From positions 1-64,000 of the forward strand of contig JASGCK010000003.1 in the NCBI GenBank assembly GCA_030054145.1: a stretch of 64,000 nucleotides of DNA, in the 5' to 3' direction. The position numbers and the translations under genes were made by a program. This stretch comes from Cytophagales bacterium. GTDB lineage: Bacteria; Pseudomonadota; Gammaproteobacteria; Burkholderiales; Burkholderiaceae_C. Positions 26,818 through 36,639 of this stretch are shown in pieces. Positions within the stretch are counted from its first letter, which is position 1. Each line of letters opens with the position of its first letter. The notes beneath the pieces are model-generated. The model did no database searches, had not been told where the DNA came from, and saw only the letters and a list, made by a program, of their open reading frames with translations.

Positions 26818-27912
26818 ATGGATCGTCGTTCCCTCATTGCTGGGGCTGGCACTGCTGGCGCTGGTTTGGTTGGTATTTTGGCTGCAGGTGCTGCGCCTGC
26901 TGTTCATGCGCAAGCTGCCGTGCGTTGGCGTTTGGCCTCTAGCTTTCCAAAGGCTTTGGATACTATTTACGGTGCAGCAGAAGTGTTTGCTAAACACGTC
27001 AAAGCCATGTCGGGCGGCAAGTTTGAAATTTCTGTGCATGCGGCGGGCGAGATCACGCCTGCGTTTGGCGTGGTCGATGCGGTGCAGCAAGGCTCGATTG
27101 ATTTGTGCCATACCGCCCCTTACTATTTCTTTGGTAAAGACGAGTGCTTTGCCTTAGGTTGCGCGATTCCATTTGGTTTGAATAGCCGCCAAATGACCGC
27201 TTGGATGTACGAAGGCAATGGTTTGAAATTGATGCGCGAGTTCTACGCCAAGTACAACATTGTTAATTTCCCTGGCGGTAATACAGGCGCTCAAATGGGC
27301 GGCTGGTATCGCAAAGAGATTAAATCGGTTGCCGATATCAAAGGTCTGAAAATGCGCATTGGTGGTTTTGCGGGCCGCGTGCTAGAGCGCATGGGCGGTG
27401 TGCCACAAAATATTCCTGGCGGCGAGATTTACACAGCATTGGAAAAGGGCACGATTGATGCGGCTGAGTGGGTTGGACCTTATGACGACCAAAAACTTGG
27501 CTTTAATAAAGTTGCACCGTTTTACTACTATCCAGGTTGGTGGGAAGGCGGACCAGAACTGGACTTCTTGATTAACGATAAAGCCTTCAATGCACTCTCG
27601 CCTGAGAATAAGGCCATTATTGAGGCTGCCACGGCTACTGCGCATGTGGATATGCAAGCACGTTACGACGCACGCAATCCGATTGCATTGAAAGAGCTAG
27701 TGGGCAAGGGTACGAAGCTGCGTCCCTTCACCAACGATGTATTGGCGTTGGCATTTAAGGAGTCGATGAAGTTGTATGCTGAGCTAAATGAAAAAAATGC
27801 TTCATGGAAAAAAATCTACGCTGATTATTCCAAGTTCCGCGCTGATTCGAATTTGTGGTTCCGCTTTACGGAAGCTAAATTTGACAGCTTCATGCAAGCG
27901 CAAAAACTGTAA
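26818..27912 (+). CDS. TRAP receptor DctP, TakP-like (2-oxo acid type)
   Basis: 364 residues. It starts MDRRSLIAG, a twin-arginine-like signal, with cleavage after VHA. The mature protein has ASSFPKALDTIYGAAEVFA, NTGAQMGGWYRKEI, and AEWVGPYDDQKLGF. These match the TakP subgroup, whose studied member binds 2-oxo acids with a sodium ion through the Arg and Trp of that region. The permease genes for it are probably those at 28394-30574, but on the opposite strand and convergent, which is unusual. Confidence 0.88.
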   Translation: MDRRSLIAGAGTAGAGLVGILAAGAAPAVHAQAAVRWRLASSFPKALDTIYGAAEVFAKHVKAMSGGKFEISVHAAGEITPAFGVVDAVQQGSIDLCHTAPYYFFGKDECFALGCAIPFGLNSRQMTAWMYEGNGLKLMREFYAKYNIVNFPGGNTGAQMGGWYRKEIKSVADIKGLKMRIGGFAGRVLERMGGVPQNIPGGEIYTALEKGTIDAAEWVGPYDDQKLGFNKVAPFYYYPGWWEGGPELDFLINDKAFNALSPENKAIIEAATATAHVDMQARYDARNPIALKELVGKGTKLRPFTNDVLALAFKESMKLYAELNEKNASWKKIYADYSKFRADSNLWFRFTEAKFDSFMQAQKL

Positions 27913-27936
27913 AAACTTTACTAGCCGCGACTCAAG

Positions 27937-27961
27937 AAAAATGCCCTTCGGGGCATTTTTT
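27937..27961. terminator. Bidirectional rho-independent terminator
   Basis: A perfect 10-bp stem (AAAAATGCCC/GGGCATTTTT) with a TTCG tetraloop. Runs of A and T on the two sides let it work on both strands, ending dctP from the left and the TRAP permease operon from the right. Its last bases overlap the stop codon at 27960. Confidence 0.92.
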
Positions 27962-28397
27962 ATGCGCGCCGCTCGATTGTGCGAACGAGATGTTGAAACT
28001 CGGTCACCATGGTTTTGTCAGCTGCATAAAACACCATGAACTTACCCATCACGGTTCGCACATACAGACGCGGCGCGATTAGCCAATCCAGCCCTTTCAA
28101 TCGGATGAGCTTGGCATAGACGAGTTCAGGCAGGGCGACTTCTTTGTCCCATATCCACGTTTGTTTGAGTGTGTGCTCGGTGAGGGTTGTTTGGCTGCGG
28201 TAAATCGATACGAGCGTGAACACCATGAGTAGCCAGCCGCACAGCAACCAAATCAACCCATTGGATGGGCTGAGGGTGTGGTTGGGCGCTAACTGTCCCG
28301 TAGTGAACAGTTGATACATCCAACTGCCGCTAGCTGCCACGATCAGCAATGCCAGCAGCTTGAATGGGCGCGAAAACGCAGGGACGGTCAGTGTCAC
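27960..28397 (-). CDS. Small membrane protein cotranscribed with TRAP permease
   Basis: 145 residues; no family is recognised with certainty. Two membrane helices (about 14-30 and 47-66) are followed by an 80-residue soluble tail that begins TLTEHTLKQTWIWDKEVAL and looks like a beta-rich, PH-type fold (weak inference). The ATG overlaps the DctM stop by 4 bases, so it is coupled to the TRAP permease. It could be an accessory protein or simply a passenger. Confidence 0.75.
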   Translation of the reverse strand: MTLTVPAFSRPFKLLALLIVAASGSWMYQLFTTGQLAPNHTLSPSNGLIWLLCGWLLMVFTLVSIYRSQTTLTEHTLKQTWIWDKEVALPELVYAKLIRLKGLDWLIAPRLYVRTVMGKFMVFYAADKTMVTEFQHLVRTIERRA

Positions 28398-29944
28398 TTT
28401 TTGAGCGCATCAAGCGCTTTTTGGTCGTCGTCTGCCGCTTGCTTTTCTGTTGCTTTGTCGGATGCCGCTTCTTTTGCGGCATCGGCTTTGCCGTCCGTTA
28501 GCAGCGTTGCGGGGTCAACCTTGGTTTCGTCCGCAGGCATTTCAATTTTGACTTTATCCAAATCAATGACTTGTTCTTTATCTAGGAACATCGTGACCGA
28601 TTGCGGCACAAAAATCACAATCGCCACCAACATGATTTGCATCACAACCCAAGGGATTGATCCAAGATAGATGTCGTTTGATAACACGGGTTTTGCGATG
28701 CGCTTTTCTTTGAAGAGCGTGTCCGCAATGCCGCGCAGATAGAACAAGGCAAAACCAAACGGCGGATGCATAAAGCTGGTTTGCAAGTTCACGCACAAGA
28801 GCACACCAAACCACACCAAATTGATATCCAATTTGGCGGCAACTGGTGCCAACATGGGCACAATGATGAAGGCAATTTCAAAGAAATCTAAGAAGAAGGC
28901 AAGGAAGAAAACAAAGATGTTGACCACCACTAAAAAGCCAATTTGTCCACCCGGCAAGCCAGTCAATAAATGCTCAACCCACTTAGAGCCATCCACGCCT
29001 TGGAAGACTTGGCTAAACACGCGTGAGCCAATCAAGATAAAGACCACCATCGCGGTCAGGCGCATCGTGCCGTGCATGGCATCCCAGAGCAGGTCTTTCG
29101 TGAGGCGTTTGTGCATACCCGCCAAAATCAACGCGCCCACAACGCCCATTGCGCCTGCCTCTGTTGGTGTTGCGATGGCACTGCTTTGGAATGGCAAGCC
29201 GCCCATTGAACCCAGCACGGTAAAGATCAAAATGGCTGATGGAATGATGCCCTTCAAACATTTTTTCCATAGCGCCCAGCCGTTCAAGGTGCGCGCCTCC
29301 TTGGGGACACCAGGAACGTAATGCGGCTTGATGAGTCCTAGTCCGTATGTGTAGAGTGCAAATAACAAAATTTGCAAAAGAGAAGGGCCCCAAGCGCCTT
29401 TGTACATATCGCCGACAGGGGTGCCGAGTTGATCGGCTAACACCACCAACACCAAGGATGGTGGAACGAGCTGCGTAATCGTGCCCGATGCCGCCAGCAC
29501 GCCTGTGGCGTAGCGCATGTTGTAGCCATAGCGAATCATCACGGGCAATGAGATCAGCGCCATTGCAATCACCTGACCTGCAACCGTTCCCGTAATCGCC
29601 CCCAAAATGAAGCCCACAATAATGACCGAGTAGCCAAGACCACCGCGCACAGGACCAAAGAGCTGCCCCATTGAGTCCAGCATATCCTCCGCCAAACCGC
29701 ACTTCTCTAGGATGGTTCCCATGAAGGTAAAAAACGGAATCGCTAAGAGCAAGTCGTTACTCAAAATGGAGAACATGGCAAGCGGCAAATTGCTCATGTA
29801 TTCGGCGGGAAACCAGCCCATTTGAATGGCGTAAAAACCGCAACCAAGTCCCAATGCCGCCAGCGAAAAAGCGACGGGAAAGCCGATTAGCATGATGACG
29901 ATCAAGCCAGCGAACATGATGGGGGGAAAGTTTTGTATTTCCAT
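28394..29944 (-). CDS. TRAP transporter large permease DctM
   Basis: 516 residues. About 12-13 membrane spans with the DctM blocks FPPIMFAGLIVIMLIGFPVAF, LAIPFFTFMGTILEK, and GAITGTVAGQVIAMALISLP. Unlike the first DctM in the window, it has a charged C-terminal extension of about 60 residues (VDPATLLTDGKADAAKEAASDK region, rich in Lys, Asp and Ala), predicted cytoplasmic and disordered. It is preceded by DctQ with a 90-bp gap holding a REP unit. Confidence 0.92.
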   Translation of the reverse strand: MEIQNFPPIMFAGLIVIMLIGFPVAFSLAALGLGCGFYAIQMGWFPAEYMSNLPLAMFSILSNDLLLAIPFFTFMGTILEKCGLAEDMLDSMGQLFGPVRGGLGYSVIIVGFILGAITGTVAGQVIAMALISLPVMIRYGYNMRYATGVLAASGTITQLVPPSLVLVVLADQLGTPVGDMYKGAWGPSLLQILLFALYTYGLGLIKPHYVPGVPKEARTLNGWALWKKCLKGIIPSAILIFTVLGSMGGLPFQSSAIATPTEAGAMGVVGALILAGMHKRLTKDLLWDAMHGTMRLTAMVVFILIGSRVFSQVFQGVDGSKWVEHLLTGLPGGQIGFLVVVNIFVFFLAFFLDFFEIAFIIVPMLAPVAAKLDINLVWFGVLLCVNLQTSFMHPPFGFALFYLRGIADTLFKEKRIAKPVLSNDIYLGSIPWVVMQIMLVAIVIFVPQSVTMFLDKEQVIDLDKVKIEMPADETKVDPATLLTDGKADAAKEAASDKATEKQAADDDQKALDALKK

Positions 29945-29972
29945 TTTTTTATCCTGAAAAATTTTATTTTTT

Positions 29973-30001
29973 AACCCGTTCGCCCCGAGCGTGTCGAAGG
30001 G
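29973..30001. repeat. REP unit (family A) between dctQ and dctM
   Basis: CCCGTTCGCCCCGAGCGTGT continues to CGAAGG, followed by a degenerate second half (GGACGGGCTTGGCCCGAGTGG). The element lies inside the dctQ-dctM operon and would form a hairpin in its mRNA. Confidence 0.75.
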
Positions 30002-30034
30002 CTTGGACGGGCTTGGCCCGAGTGGTTATTATTT

Positions 30035-30574
30035 TTATTGCAGCGGCTTCTCGTAGTGCGTGTCCATTTGATACTTGCCTTGCAAGTAAGCGACGCGCTT
30101 AATGATTTCAGCAAGACCTTGCAAAAACACCATCGCAAAGCCAATGGGTAGCGCCAAGATCACGGGCCAGCGGATGAGGCCACCCGCGTTTTGACTCATC
30201 TCACCCGTGGTGAGCGCACGCAAAAAGTAAGGTGCGCACATATAAGTCATCATGCCCATCACGGGGAGTAAAAAGACGATCAAGCCAAAAATATCTACAT
30301 AGACAGGGCGATTGCCTTTGAGTTTTCCGTAAATCAAATCAACGCGGACGTGTTCATTTAGCTTAAGTACCAAGGGCGCACCGACCATGACCATCCAGGC
30401 AAATAAGTACCACTGAATCTCTAGCAGCGAGTTGGAGCTCCAATCCACACCGTAGCGCACAAAAGCATTTCCCGCCGAAATCATGGCGGAGATCAGCACT
30501 GCCCATGCGGCGAGTTTGCCAAAACGCTCGCTAATCGCATCCATGAGCTTGGCGAATTTGAGTAAACCAGTCAT
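30035..30574 (-). CDS. TRAP transporter small permease DctQ
   Basis: 179 residues with four membrane helices and the DctQ block SLLEIQWYLFAWMVMVGAP, followed by LKLNEHVRVDLIYGKL. The long form with NGFARYG-like sequence (AGNAFVRYGVDWSSN) goes with the TakP/mannitol-type TRAP systems. It starts the operon dctQ-dctM-small membrane protein and probably serves the receptor at 26818-27912. Confidence 0.9.
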   Translation of the reverse strand: MTGLLKFAKLMDAISERFGKLAAWAVLISAMISAGNAFVRYGVDWSSNSLLEIQWYLFAWMVMVGAPLVLKLNEHVRVDLIYGKLKGNRPVYVDIFGLIVFLLPVMGMMTYMCAPYFLRALTTGEMSQNAGGLIRWPVILALPIGFAMVFLQGLAEIIKRVAYLQGKYQMDTHYEKPLQ

Positions 30575-30668
30575 TGAATCACTCCTAAATAGACTGCAAA
30601 AACATAACTTTCAATCATAGCGTGATCGTGCTTCACTACAATCGGTAATTACACGCACCTGAAATGCG

Positions 30669-30695
30669 CTAGGCGCAATAGGCGCGCTAGGCGCA
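30669..30695. repeat. Direct repeat upstream of grpE
   Basis: GCGCTAGGCGCA occurs twice, separated by a few bases, in the 184-bp gap between dctQ and grpE. Each copy is also nearly self-complementary (TGCGCTAGGCGCA). It sits directly before the sigma-32 promoter -35 box and could be an operator or a small hairpin. Confidence 0.5.
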
Positions 30696-30723
30696 CTTGA
30701 AATCATTGCAATGAACCCTACTT
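30696..30723 (+). promoter_or_regulatory. Sigma-32 promoter of grpE
   Basis: CTTGAAA, a 13-bp spacer and CCCTACTT, close to the RpoH consensus CTTGAAA-N13-CCCCATNT. The predicted transcript starts near 30730, about 30 bases before the grpE ATG. The -10 region overlaps a small hairpin AACCCTA-CTTCGG-TAGGGTT (30714-30733). Confidence 0.8.
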
Positions 30724-30758
30724 CGGTAGGGTTATCCATTTTTATTCCTTGTTCATTT

Positions 30759-31334
30759 ATGTCTGAATCACAAAAACCCGAAGATCAAAAGCCTGCTGAG
30801 TCAGCGCGGCAAGAACCAAACTCACAACAGCAATCGGCGAATGAGGCTTTGCAAGACTCGCCCGTTGATGAGCTATCCCAAGCTTTGGGCGAGATTGTTA
30901 TCTTGAAAGCGCAAGCTGCCGATCTGAAAGATCAACTGCTTCGCGCTGCGGCGGATGTGCAAAACGCTCGCCGCCGCGCCGAGGAGGATGTCTCTAAAGC
31001 CCGCAAGTTTGGCATTGAGAGTTTTGCTGAGTCGTTGCTCCCGGTTATAGATAGCTTGGAAGCGGGTCTGGCGCTGAAAGACGCAACGACCGAACAATTG
31101 CGCGAAGGCAAAGAAGCGACACTGCGCCAGCTGAAGTCGGCGTTAGAGCGCAATAAAGTGGTGGCGATTGACCCGTCAGCGGGTGAGAAATTTGAACCCT
31201 CTAAGCACCAAGGCATTAGCATGGTTCCATCGGAGCAAGAGTCCAACACCATCGTCGCGGTGTTGCAAAAGGGTTATCAAATTGCCGAGCGCGTGATGCG
31301 CCCCGCACTGGTAACCGTGGCAGCTGCCAAATAA
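30759..31334 (+). CDS. grpE: Nucleotide exchange factor GrpE
   Basis: 191 residues from the ATG at 30759. A Gln/Glu-rich flexible N-terminus is followed by a long coiled-coil (about 45-100, [22 protein letters not shown] region) and the C-terminal beta wing with [11 protein letters not shown], then [17 protein letters not shown]. It releases ADP from DnaK. A heat-shock promoter precedes it and another lies between it and dnaK. Confidence 0.95.
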   Translation: MSESQKPEDQKPAESARQEPNSQQQSANEALQDSPVDELSQALGEIVILKAQAADLKDQLLRAAADVQNARRRAEEDVSKARKFGIESFAESLLPVIDSLEAGLALKDATTEQLREGKEATLRQLKSALERNKVVAIDPSAGEKFEPSKHQGISMVPSEQESNTIVAVLQKGYQIAERVMRPALVTVAAAK

Positions 31335-31348
31335 AAACCAAAGAAGCC

Positions 31349-31376
31349 CTTGAAAAACTAGGGGCTATCCCAACTT
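31349..31376 (+). promoter_or_regulatory. Sigma-32 promoter of dnaK
   Basis: CTTGAAA, a 13-bp spacer and CCCAACTT in the 77-bp grpE-dnaK gap. Spacing and both boxes match the RpoH consensus, so dnaK-dnaJ can be induced separately from grpE. Confidence 0.8.
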
Positions 31377-31411
31377 CTTATTCATCTTACAAATCTCAAA
31401 AGGACCTCATC

Positions 31412-33358
31412 ATGGGAAAAATTATCGGTATTGACCTTGGCACGACTAACTCTTGCGTCTCCGTCATGGAGGGTAACACCACCAAGGTGATCGAAAACGC
31501 AGAAGGCGCGCGCACAACCCCCTCTATCGTGGCGTACATGGAGGACGGCGAAATTCGCGTAGGAGCGCCTGCCAAGAATCAAGCGGTGACAAATCCGAAG
31601 AACACACTCTACGCCATCAAGCGTTTGATTGGTCGTAAGTTCAGCGAAAAAGAAGTTCAAAAAGACATCGGCCTCATGCCCTACAGCATCGTCGCGGCGG
31701 ACAACGGCGACGCATGGGTAGAAGTGCGCGGCAAAAAGTTGTCGGCACAGCAAGTGAGCGCAGACATTTTGCGCAAAATGAAAAAAACGGCCGAAGATTA
31801 CTTGGGCGAAGAAGTCACCGAAGCGGTGATTACCGTGCCCGCGTACTTCAACGATGCGCAGCGCCAAGCAACGAAAGATGCAGGCCGTATTGCGGGGCTG
31901 GATGTCAAGCGCATCATCAACGAGCCAACTGCTGCGGCACTGGCGTTTGGACTGGATAAGCACGAAAAAGGTGATCGCAAAATCGCGGTGTATGACTTGG
32001 GTGGCGGCACGTTTGACATCTCCATCATCGAGATTGCCGATGTCGATGGTGAAAAACAATTTGAAGTGTTGTCCACCAATGGCGATACCTTCCTTGGCGG
32101 TGAAGACTTTGACCAACGCATCATTGACTACATCATTGCCGAGTTCAAAAAAGAGCAAAGCGTTGATTTGTCGAAAGACGTGTTGGCTTTGCAGCGCCTC
32201 AAAGATGTGGCAGAAAAAGCCAAGATTGAGCTCTCGTCAAGCCAGCAAACTGAAATCAATTTGCCCTACATCACCGTTGACGCATCGGGCCCTAAGCACT
32301 TGAACATGAAGCTCAATCGCGCCAAGCTGGAGCAACTGGTTGAGGACTTGATCGAGCGCACGATTGCGCCTTGCCGCACGGCAATCAAAGATGCTGGCGT
32401 GAGCGTTGGCGATGTCGATGACGTGATCTTGGTTGGCGGTATGACGCGTATGCCCAAAGTGCAAGAAGCGGTCAAAGCCTTCTTTGGCAAAGACCCACGC
32501 AAAGATGTGAACCCTGATGAGGCGGTGGCTGTGGGTGCTGCGATTCAAGGACAGGTGCTTTCGGGCGACCGCAAAGACGTGCTGCTGCTTGACGTCACAC
32601 CGCTGTCGCTGGGCATTGAAACGCTGGGCGGCGTGATGACCAAGATGATCACCAAAAACACAACCATTCCAACCAAACACGCACAAACGTTCTCCACAGC
32701 GGACGACAACCAGCCTGCTGTGACGATTAAGGTGTACCAAGGCGAGCGCGAAATGGCGAACGTGAACAAGCTGCTTGGCGAATTCAACTTAGAAGGTATC
32801 CCGCCTGCAGCACGCGGCACGCCACAAATTGAGGTGAGCTTTGACATCGACGCGAACGGCATTTTGCACGTGGGTGCTAAAGACAAAGGCACGGGCAAAG
32901 AAAACAAAATCACCATTAAAGCCAACTCAGGTTTGTCGGAAGAAGAGATTCAAAAAATGGTGAAAGATGCCGAGTTGAACGCCGCCGACGATAAGAAAAA
33001 GTTGGAGTTGATTCAAGCGCGTAACCAAGCCGATGCGCTGATTCACAGCACCAAAAAATCATTAACCGAATATGGTGAAAAGTTGGATGCGGGCGATAAA
33101 GAAAAAATTGAAGCGGGTCTCAAAGACCTAGAAGCCGCGCTCGCAGGCGAGGACAAAGCTGCTATCGAAAAAGCACAAGCCGCACTTGAGTTGGCAAGTC
33201 AAAAGCTGGGTGAAAAAATGTATGCCGATATGCAAGCCGAGCAAGCGGCGCAGGCGGCTGCCCAAGGCGCGGCGGGCAATGCGGGAGCGGAACAAGCGGC
33301 AAAACCAAAAGACGATAACGTGGTTGATGCGGAAGTGAAAGAAGTTAAAAAGGGATAA
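31412..33358 (+). CDS. dnaK: Hsp70 chaperone DnaK
   Basis: 648 residues. It starts [17 protein letters not shown]. The nucleotide-binding domain (1-385) has [11 protein letters not shown] and VGGMTRMP, the linker is [15 protein letters not shown], and the substrate domain and helical lid follow, ending in an Ala/Gln-rich tail and a charged C-terminus ([11 protein letters not shown]). It folds and protects proteins with DnaJ and GrpE. A good ribosome site (AAAGGA) precedes the ATG. Confidence 0.98.
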   Translation: MGKIIGIDLGTTNSCVSVMEGNTTKVIENAEGARTTPSIVAYMEDGEIRVGAPAKNQAVTNPKNTLYAIKRLIGRKFSEKEVQKDIGLMPYSIVAADNGDAWVEVRGKKLSAQQVSADILRKMKKTAEDYLGEEVTEAVITVPAYFNDAQRQATKDAGRIAGLDVKRIINEPTAAALAFGLDKHEKGDRKIAVYDLGGGTFDISIIEIADVDGEKQFEVLSTNGDTFLGGEDFDQRIIDYIIAEFKKEQSVDLSKDVLALQRLKDVAEKAKIELSSSQQTEINLPYITVDASGPKHLNMKLNRAKLEQLVEDLIERTIAPCRTAIKDAGVSVGDVDDVILVGGMTRMPKVQEAVKAFFGKDPRKDVNPDEAVAVGAAIQGQVLSGDRKDVLLLDVTPLSLGIETLGGVMTKMITKNTTIPTKHAQTFSTADDNQPAVTIKVYQGEREMANVNKLLGEFNLEGIPPAARGTPQIEVSFDIDANGILHVGAKDKGTGKENKITIKANSGLSEEEIQKMVKDAELNAADDKKKLELIQARNQADALIHSTKKSLTEYGEKLDAGDKEKIEAGLKDLEAALAGEDKAAIEKAQAALELASQKLGEKMYADMQAEQAAQAAAQGAAGNAGAEQAAKPKDDNVVDAEVKEVKKG

Positions 33359-33461
33359 GCTCTGCTGATGCAATTTTTGTGGCTGTTGCCGTCATGTGGT
33401 TTATTCCCGATAAACGCATCGAAAAAGTCTTGTCTTCTTCTCAATAAAAACGATATTTACT

Positions 33462-34592
33462 ATGGCGACTAAGCGCGACTTTTACCAAATTCTTGGTGTT
33501 CCGAAAAACGCATCCGATGAGGACATCAAAAAATCTTATCGCAAGCTGGCAATGAAATATCACCCTGACCGCAATCAGGGCGATGCCAGTGCGGAGGGGA
33601 AATTCAAAGAAGCAAAAGAAGCTTACGAGATGCTCTCTGATCCCGACAAGCGTGCGGCTTATGACCAATATGGTCATGCGGGTGTTGACCCCAACCGCGG
33701 TGGCATGGGTGGTGGCGCAGGGTTTGGCGGGTTCTCCGAAGCGTTTGGTGATATTTTTGGTGATGTCTTTGGACAGCGCAGTGGGCGCGGCGGTGGTCAA
33801 CAGGTGTACCGAGGCAACGATCTCAGTTACGCGATGGAGATCACGCTAGAGGAAGCGGCTGCTGGCAAGGATGCGCAAATTCGCATTCCAAGTTGGGATG
33901 AGTGCTCCACCTGTCATGGCTCTGGCGCAAAGCCTGGTACCAAGCCTATTACGTGTACGACTTGTCATGGGCAAGGTCAAGTGCAAATGCGCCAAGGCTT
34001 TTTTAGTGTGCAGCAAACTTGTCCGCAGTGCCGAGGCACGGGCAAGATCATTCCCGATCCCTGCGTGTCGTGCCACGGCGTTGGAAAAGTGAAGAACACA
34101 AAAACGCTAGAAGTCAAAGTACCAGCAGGCATTGACGACGGTATGCGGATTCGCTCCACAGGCAATGGTGAGCCCGGCACAAATGGCGGACCTTCTGGCG
34201 ATTTGTATATTGAGATTCGCGTGAAAAAACATGAAATTTTTGAGCGCGAAGGCGATGATTTGCACTGCGAAGTGCCCGTCTCCATGACAACGGCTGCGCT
34301 GGGCGGAGAAATTGAAGTTCCTACGTTGGCGGGTAAAGCCAGCATCGATATTCCAGACGGTACGCAGCACGGTAAGACGTTCCGTTTGAAGGGCAAGGGC
34401 ATCAAAGGATTGCGCGGTTCTTACCCAGGCGATTTGTATTGCCACGTTCAAGTTGAAACGCCAGTCAAGCTCACGGAGCACCAGCGCAAGTTGATGAAGG
34501 AGCTGGATGAGTCGCTCAAAAAAGGCGGCATCAAACATTCGCCGAACGAAGAGTCGTGGGCTGATAAGCTCAAAAACTTTTTTAAGTCGTAA
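33462..34592 (+). CDS. dnaJ: Chaperone protein DnaJ
   Basis: 376 residues with the full class A layout. The J domain (1-70) has HPD in YHPDRNQGD, followed by a Gly/Phe-rich segment (about 75-105). Four zinc-finger repeats are [24 protein letters not shown] and CVSCHGVG, followed by the C-terminal substrate domains. It stimulates DnaK ATPase and hands over substrates. It lies 103 bp after dnaK. Confidence 0.98.
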   Translation: MATKRDFYQILGVPKNASDEDIKKSYRKLAMKYHPDRNQGDASAEGKFKEAKEAYEMLSDPDKRAAYDQYGHAGVDPNRGGMGGGAGFGGFSEAFGDIFGDVFGQRSGRGGGQQVYRGNDLSYAMEITLEEAAAGKDAQIRIPSWDECSTCHGSGAKPGTKPITCTTCHGQGQVQMRQGFFSVQQTCPQCRGTGKIIPDPCVSCHGVGKVKNTKTLEVKVPAGIDDGMRIRSTGNGEPGTNGGPSGDLYIEIRVKKHEIFEREGDDLHCEVPVSMTTAALGGEIEVPTLAGKASIDIPDGTQHGKTFRLKGKGIKGLRGSYPGDLYCHVQVETPVKLTEHQRKLMKELDESLKKGGIKHSPNEESWADKLKNFFKS

Positions 34593-34637
34593 TTCTGAGC
34601 CACGATTCGTCGTCGAATGTGAGTAGACTCGCACGCT

Positions 34638-36239
34638 ATGTTTCGAGTCATTATTTGCCTTAGTTTTTGGATCGCCTCTCTGGGCAATCTTGCGCTATGG
34701 CATGCGCACTATGGGCTTGCCGAGGTGCAGGGCTTGCGTGGTCTGTGGCTGTGCCTAGCGACAGGCATCATGATTGCGGCTTTGATGCACGCGCTTTTAT
34801 CGCTATGTGCTTGGCGCGGCGTACTCAAAATGGCGGGAGTAGTGTGCTTGCTTGCCGCCGCATCGGGCAGTTACTTCATGCTGGCTTATGGCGTGATTCT
34901 GGATACACCCATGATGCACAATTTGCTGGCAACCGATACGCGCGAGGTCAGCGATCTGCTCAACTGGCGGTTGGCACTCACGGTTTTAGTGCTGGGCGTT
35001 TTGCCCTCTATTTGGCTTTGCAGGCAAGTGTTATCGGCAAAACCTTTTAGGACACAGTTGCTTAGAAACTTGCTCAGCTTTGCCTTGATGCTGGCCATCG
35101 CAATAGCGAGTGTGCTTGCCGTTTTCCAAGACTTTTCGGCGCTGCACCGCAACCACATGGCGCTGCGCTCGCTCATCAATCCGCTGTCCAGTTTTTACTC
35201 GCTTGCCGAGATTGCTACCGAGCCGCTGTGGGGCAAACGCGGCGCTGTGCAAGCGATAGGAATGGATGCGGTGGTTCAGCCAAACCGCAAGCCGCCGCTG
35301 ATTGTGCTAGTTGTGGGCGAGACCGCGCGTAGCGGCAATTTTGGCATTAACGGCTATCACCGCGATACCACGCCGCTGCTGTCTCAATTGGCGCAAGCGC
35401 AGATGCAAACATCGGGAGTGTTGATATCGCAACAAGAAGTCTGGTCTTGCGGCACAAGCACCGAGACTTCGCTGCCATGTATGTTTTCACATTTGGGCAA
35501 GGCGGGCTATGAATCGAGTCGCGAGCGGTTTGAATCGCTGCTTGATGTGCTGCAACGCGCGGGGCTAGCCGTGCTTTGGATCGATAACCAATCGGGTTGC
35601 AAAGGCGTGTGCAATCGCGTACCGAACGCGAGCATGACGGGCGAGGCGCTGGATGAGATCATGCTGGAAGGCTTGGATGCGCGTATCGCTTTGCTTGCGC
35701 CAGCGCAGCGCGCTAAAGGCGTTGTGGTTGTGCTGCATCAAATGGGCAGTCATGGCCCTGCGTATTACAAACGCTCGCCGCCAAACATCAAAACTTTCGC
35801 ACCCGAATGCACCAACAATGCGCTGGCTAGCTGCAATAAAGCCGAGGTGGTAAATGCCTACGACAACTCCATTCGCTATACCGATTATTTTTTAGCTACA
35901 ACGGTGAAGTGGCTGCAAGCCTTTGCAAATAAGGCTTCTGGCCCCATACCTTCAGCCATGATCTACCTTGCTGATCATGGCGAATCATTGGGTGAAAACA
36001 ATTTGTACCTGCACGGACTACCTTATGCGGTTGCGCCCGATGTACAAAAGCGTGTGCCGTGGATGACGTGGTTATCGCCTGATTTTGTGACTAGTCAAAA
36101 GATAAATACAGCCTGCTTGCAAGAGCGAGCACGCGAGCGTTTGTCGCACGACAATTACTTCCATTCCGTGTTGGGTTTGGCAGGCGTAGCGACCAAACTC
36201 TACAAGCGAGAATTAGATATTTACGCCGCTTGCAGATAA
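34638..36239 (+). CDS. eptA: Phosphoethanolamine transferase, EptA/MCR family
   Basis: 533 residues. Five membrane helices in the first ~170 residues and a periplasmic alkaline-phosphatase-like domain. VVGETARSGNF carries metal-binding Glu, CGTSTETSLPCMF (from Cys271) the phospho-accepting Thr, HQMGSHGPAYYKR is next, and YLADHGESLGENNLYLHG gives further zinc ligands. It adds phosphoethanolamine to lipid A, which can lower polymyxin binding. No PmrAB-type regulator is adjacent. A hairpin without a T tract (36248-36273) follows the stop. Confidence 0.92.
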   Translation: MFRVIICLSFWIASLGNLALWHAHYGLAEVQGLRGLWLCLATGIMIAALMHALLSLCAWRGVLKMAGVVCLLAAASGSYFMLAYGVILDTPMMHNLLATDTREVSDLLNWRLALTVLVLGVLPSIWLCRQVLSAKPFRTQLLRNLLSFALMLAIAIASVLAVFQDFSALHRNHMALRSLINPLSSFYSLAEIATEPLWGKRGAVQAIGMDAVVQPNRKPPLIVLVVGETARSGNFGINGYHRDTTPLLSQLAQAQMQTSGVLISQQEVWSCGTSTETSLPCMFSHLGKAGYESSRERFESLLDVLQRAGLAVLWIDNQSGCKGVCNRVPNASMTGEALDEIMLEGLDARIALLAPAQRAKGVVVVLHQMGSHGPAYYKRSPPNIKTFAPECTNNALASCNKAEVVNAYDNSIRYTDYFLATTVKWLQAFANKASGPIPSAMIYLADHGESLGENNLYLHGLPYAVAPDVQKRVPWMTWLSPDFVTSQKINTACLQERARERLSHDNYFHSVLGLAGVATKLYKRELDIYAACR

Positions 36240-36270
36240 CTGGTTTTTAGCCGCATGTGTGGGTGTGCGG

Positions 36271-36588
36271 CTAGCCAAAATGGCAAATGTAGTGGTAGCT
36301 TTCCGTCACGCGGATGTCAAATGATGAGTTGGCTGGGACAGAAAATCTCTCGCCCACGCCAGACTTCACCCACACATCGGAACCTTTGAGCTTGTACTCG
36401 CAAGCGCCGCCCACACATTCCATGATCTCCGCTGCGCCCGTGTTAAAGGTCAAGGTTGATGGCAACACCACACCCACAGATTTTTTTGTGCCATCGGCTT
36501 GCACCAAACTGTGACTGACGCATTTGCCGTCAAAGTAAACATTCGCTTTGGTGGTGATCGTGACGTTGTTGATGGTTTCAGTGGTCAT
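36271..36588 (-). CDS. ppnP: Pyrimidine/purine nucleoside phosphorylase PpnP
   Basis: 105 residues, a single small cupin. The blocks NVYFDGKCVSHSLVQADGTKKSVGVVLP (landmarks NVYFDGKCVSH and KKSVGVVLP), ECVGGACEYKL and GERFSVPANSSFDI, then YHYICHFG at the end, are those of PpnP (formerly DUF1255/YaiE). It cleaves nucleosides with phosphate to free bases and pentose 1-phosphate. Convergent with eptA. Confidence 0.94.
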   Translation of the reverse strand: MTTETINNVTITTKANVYFDGKCVSHSLVQADGTKKSVGVVLPSTLTFNTGAAEIMECVGGACEYKLKGSDVWVKSGVGERFSVPANSSFDIRVTESYHYICHFG

Positions 36589-36639
36589 GTGAAATGAATG
36601 TAGATGGATAAAGAGTTAAAAAATTTAGAGGCAAGAGGT

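Noticed and set aside
31382-32158. 258-codon antisense open frame opposite dnaK.
   Set aside because: It is a shadow of a highly biased gene; DnaK motifs are intact, and the antisense frame has no ribosome site or family.
36248-36273. TAGCCGCA...TGCGGCTA hairpin between eptA and ppnP.
   Set aside because: The stem is good, but there is no T tract after it on either strand, so termination is uncertain; it is noted in the eptA entry only.
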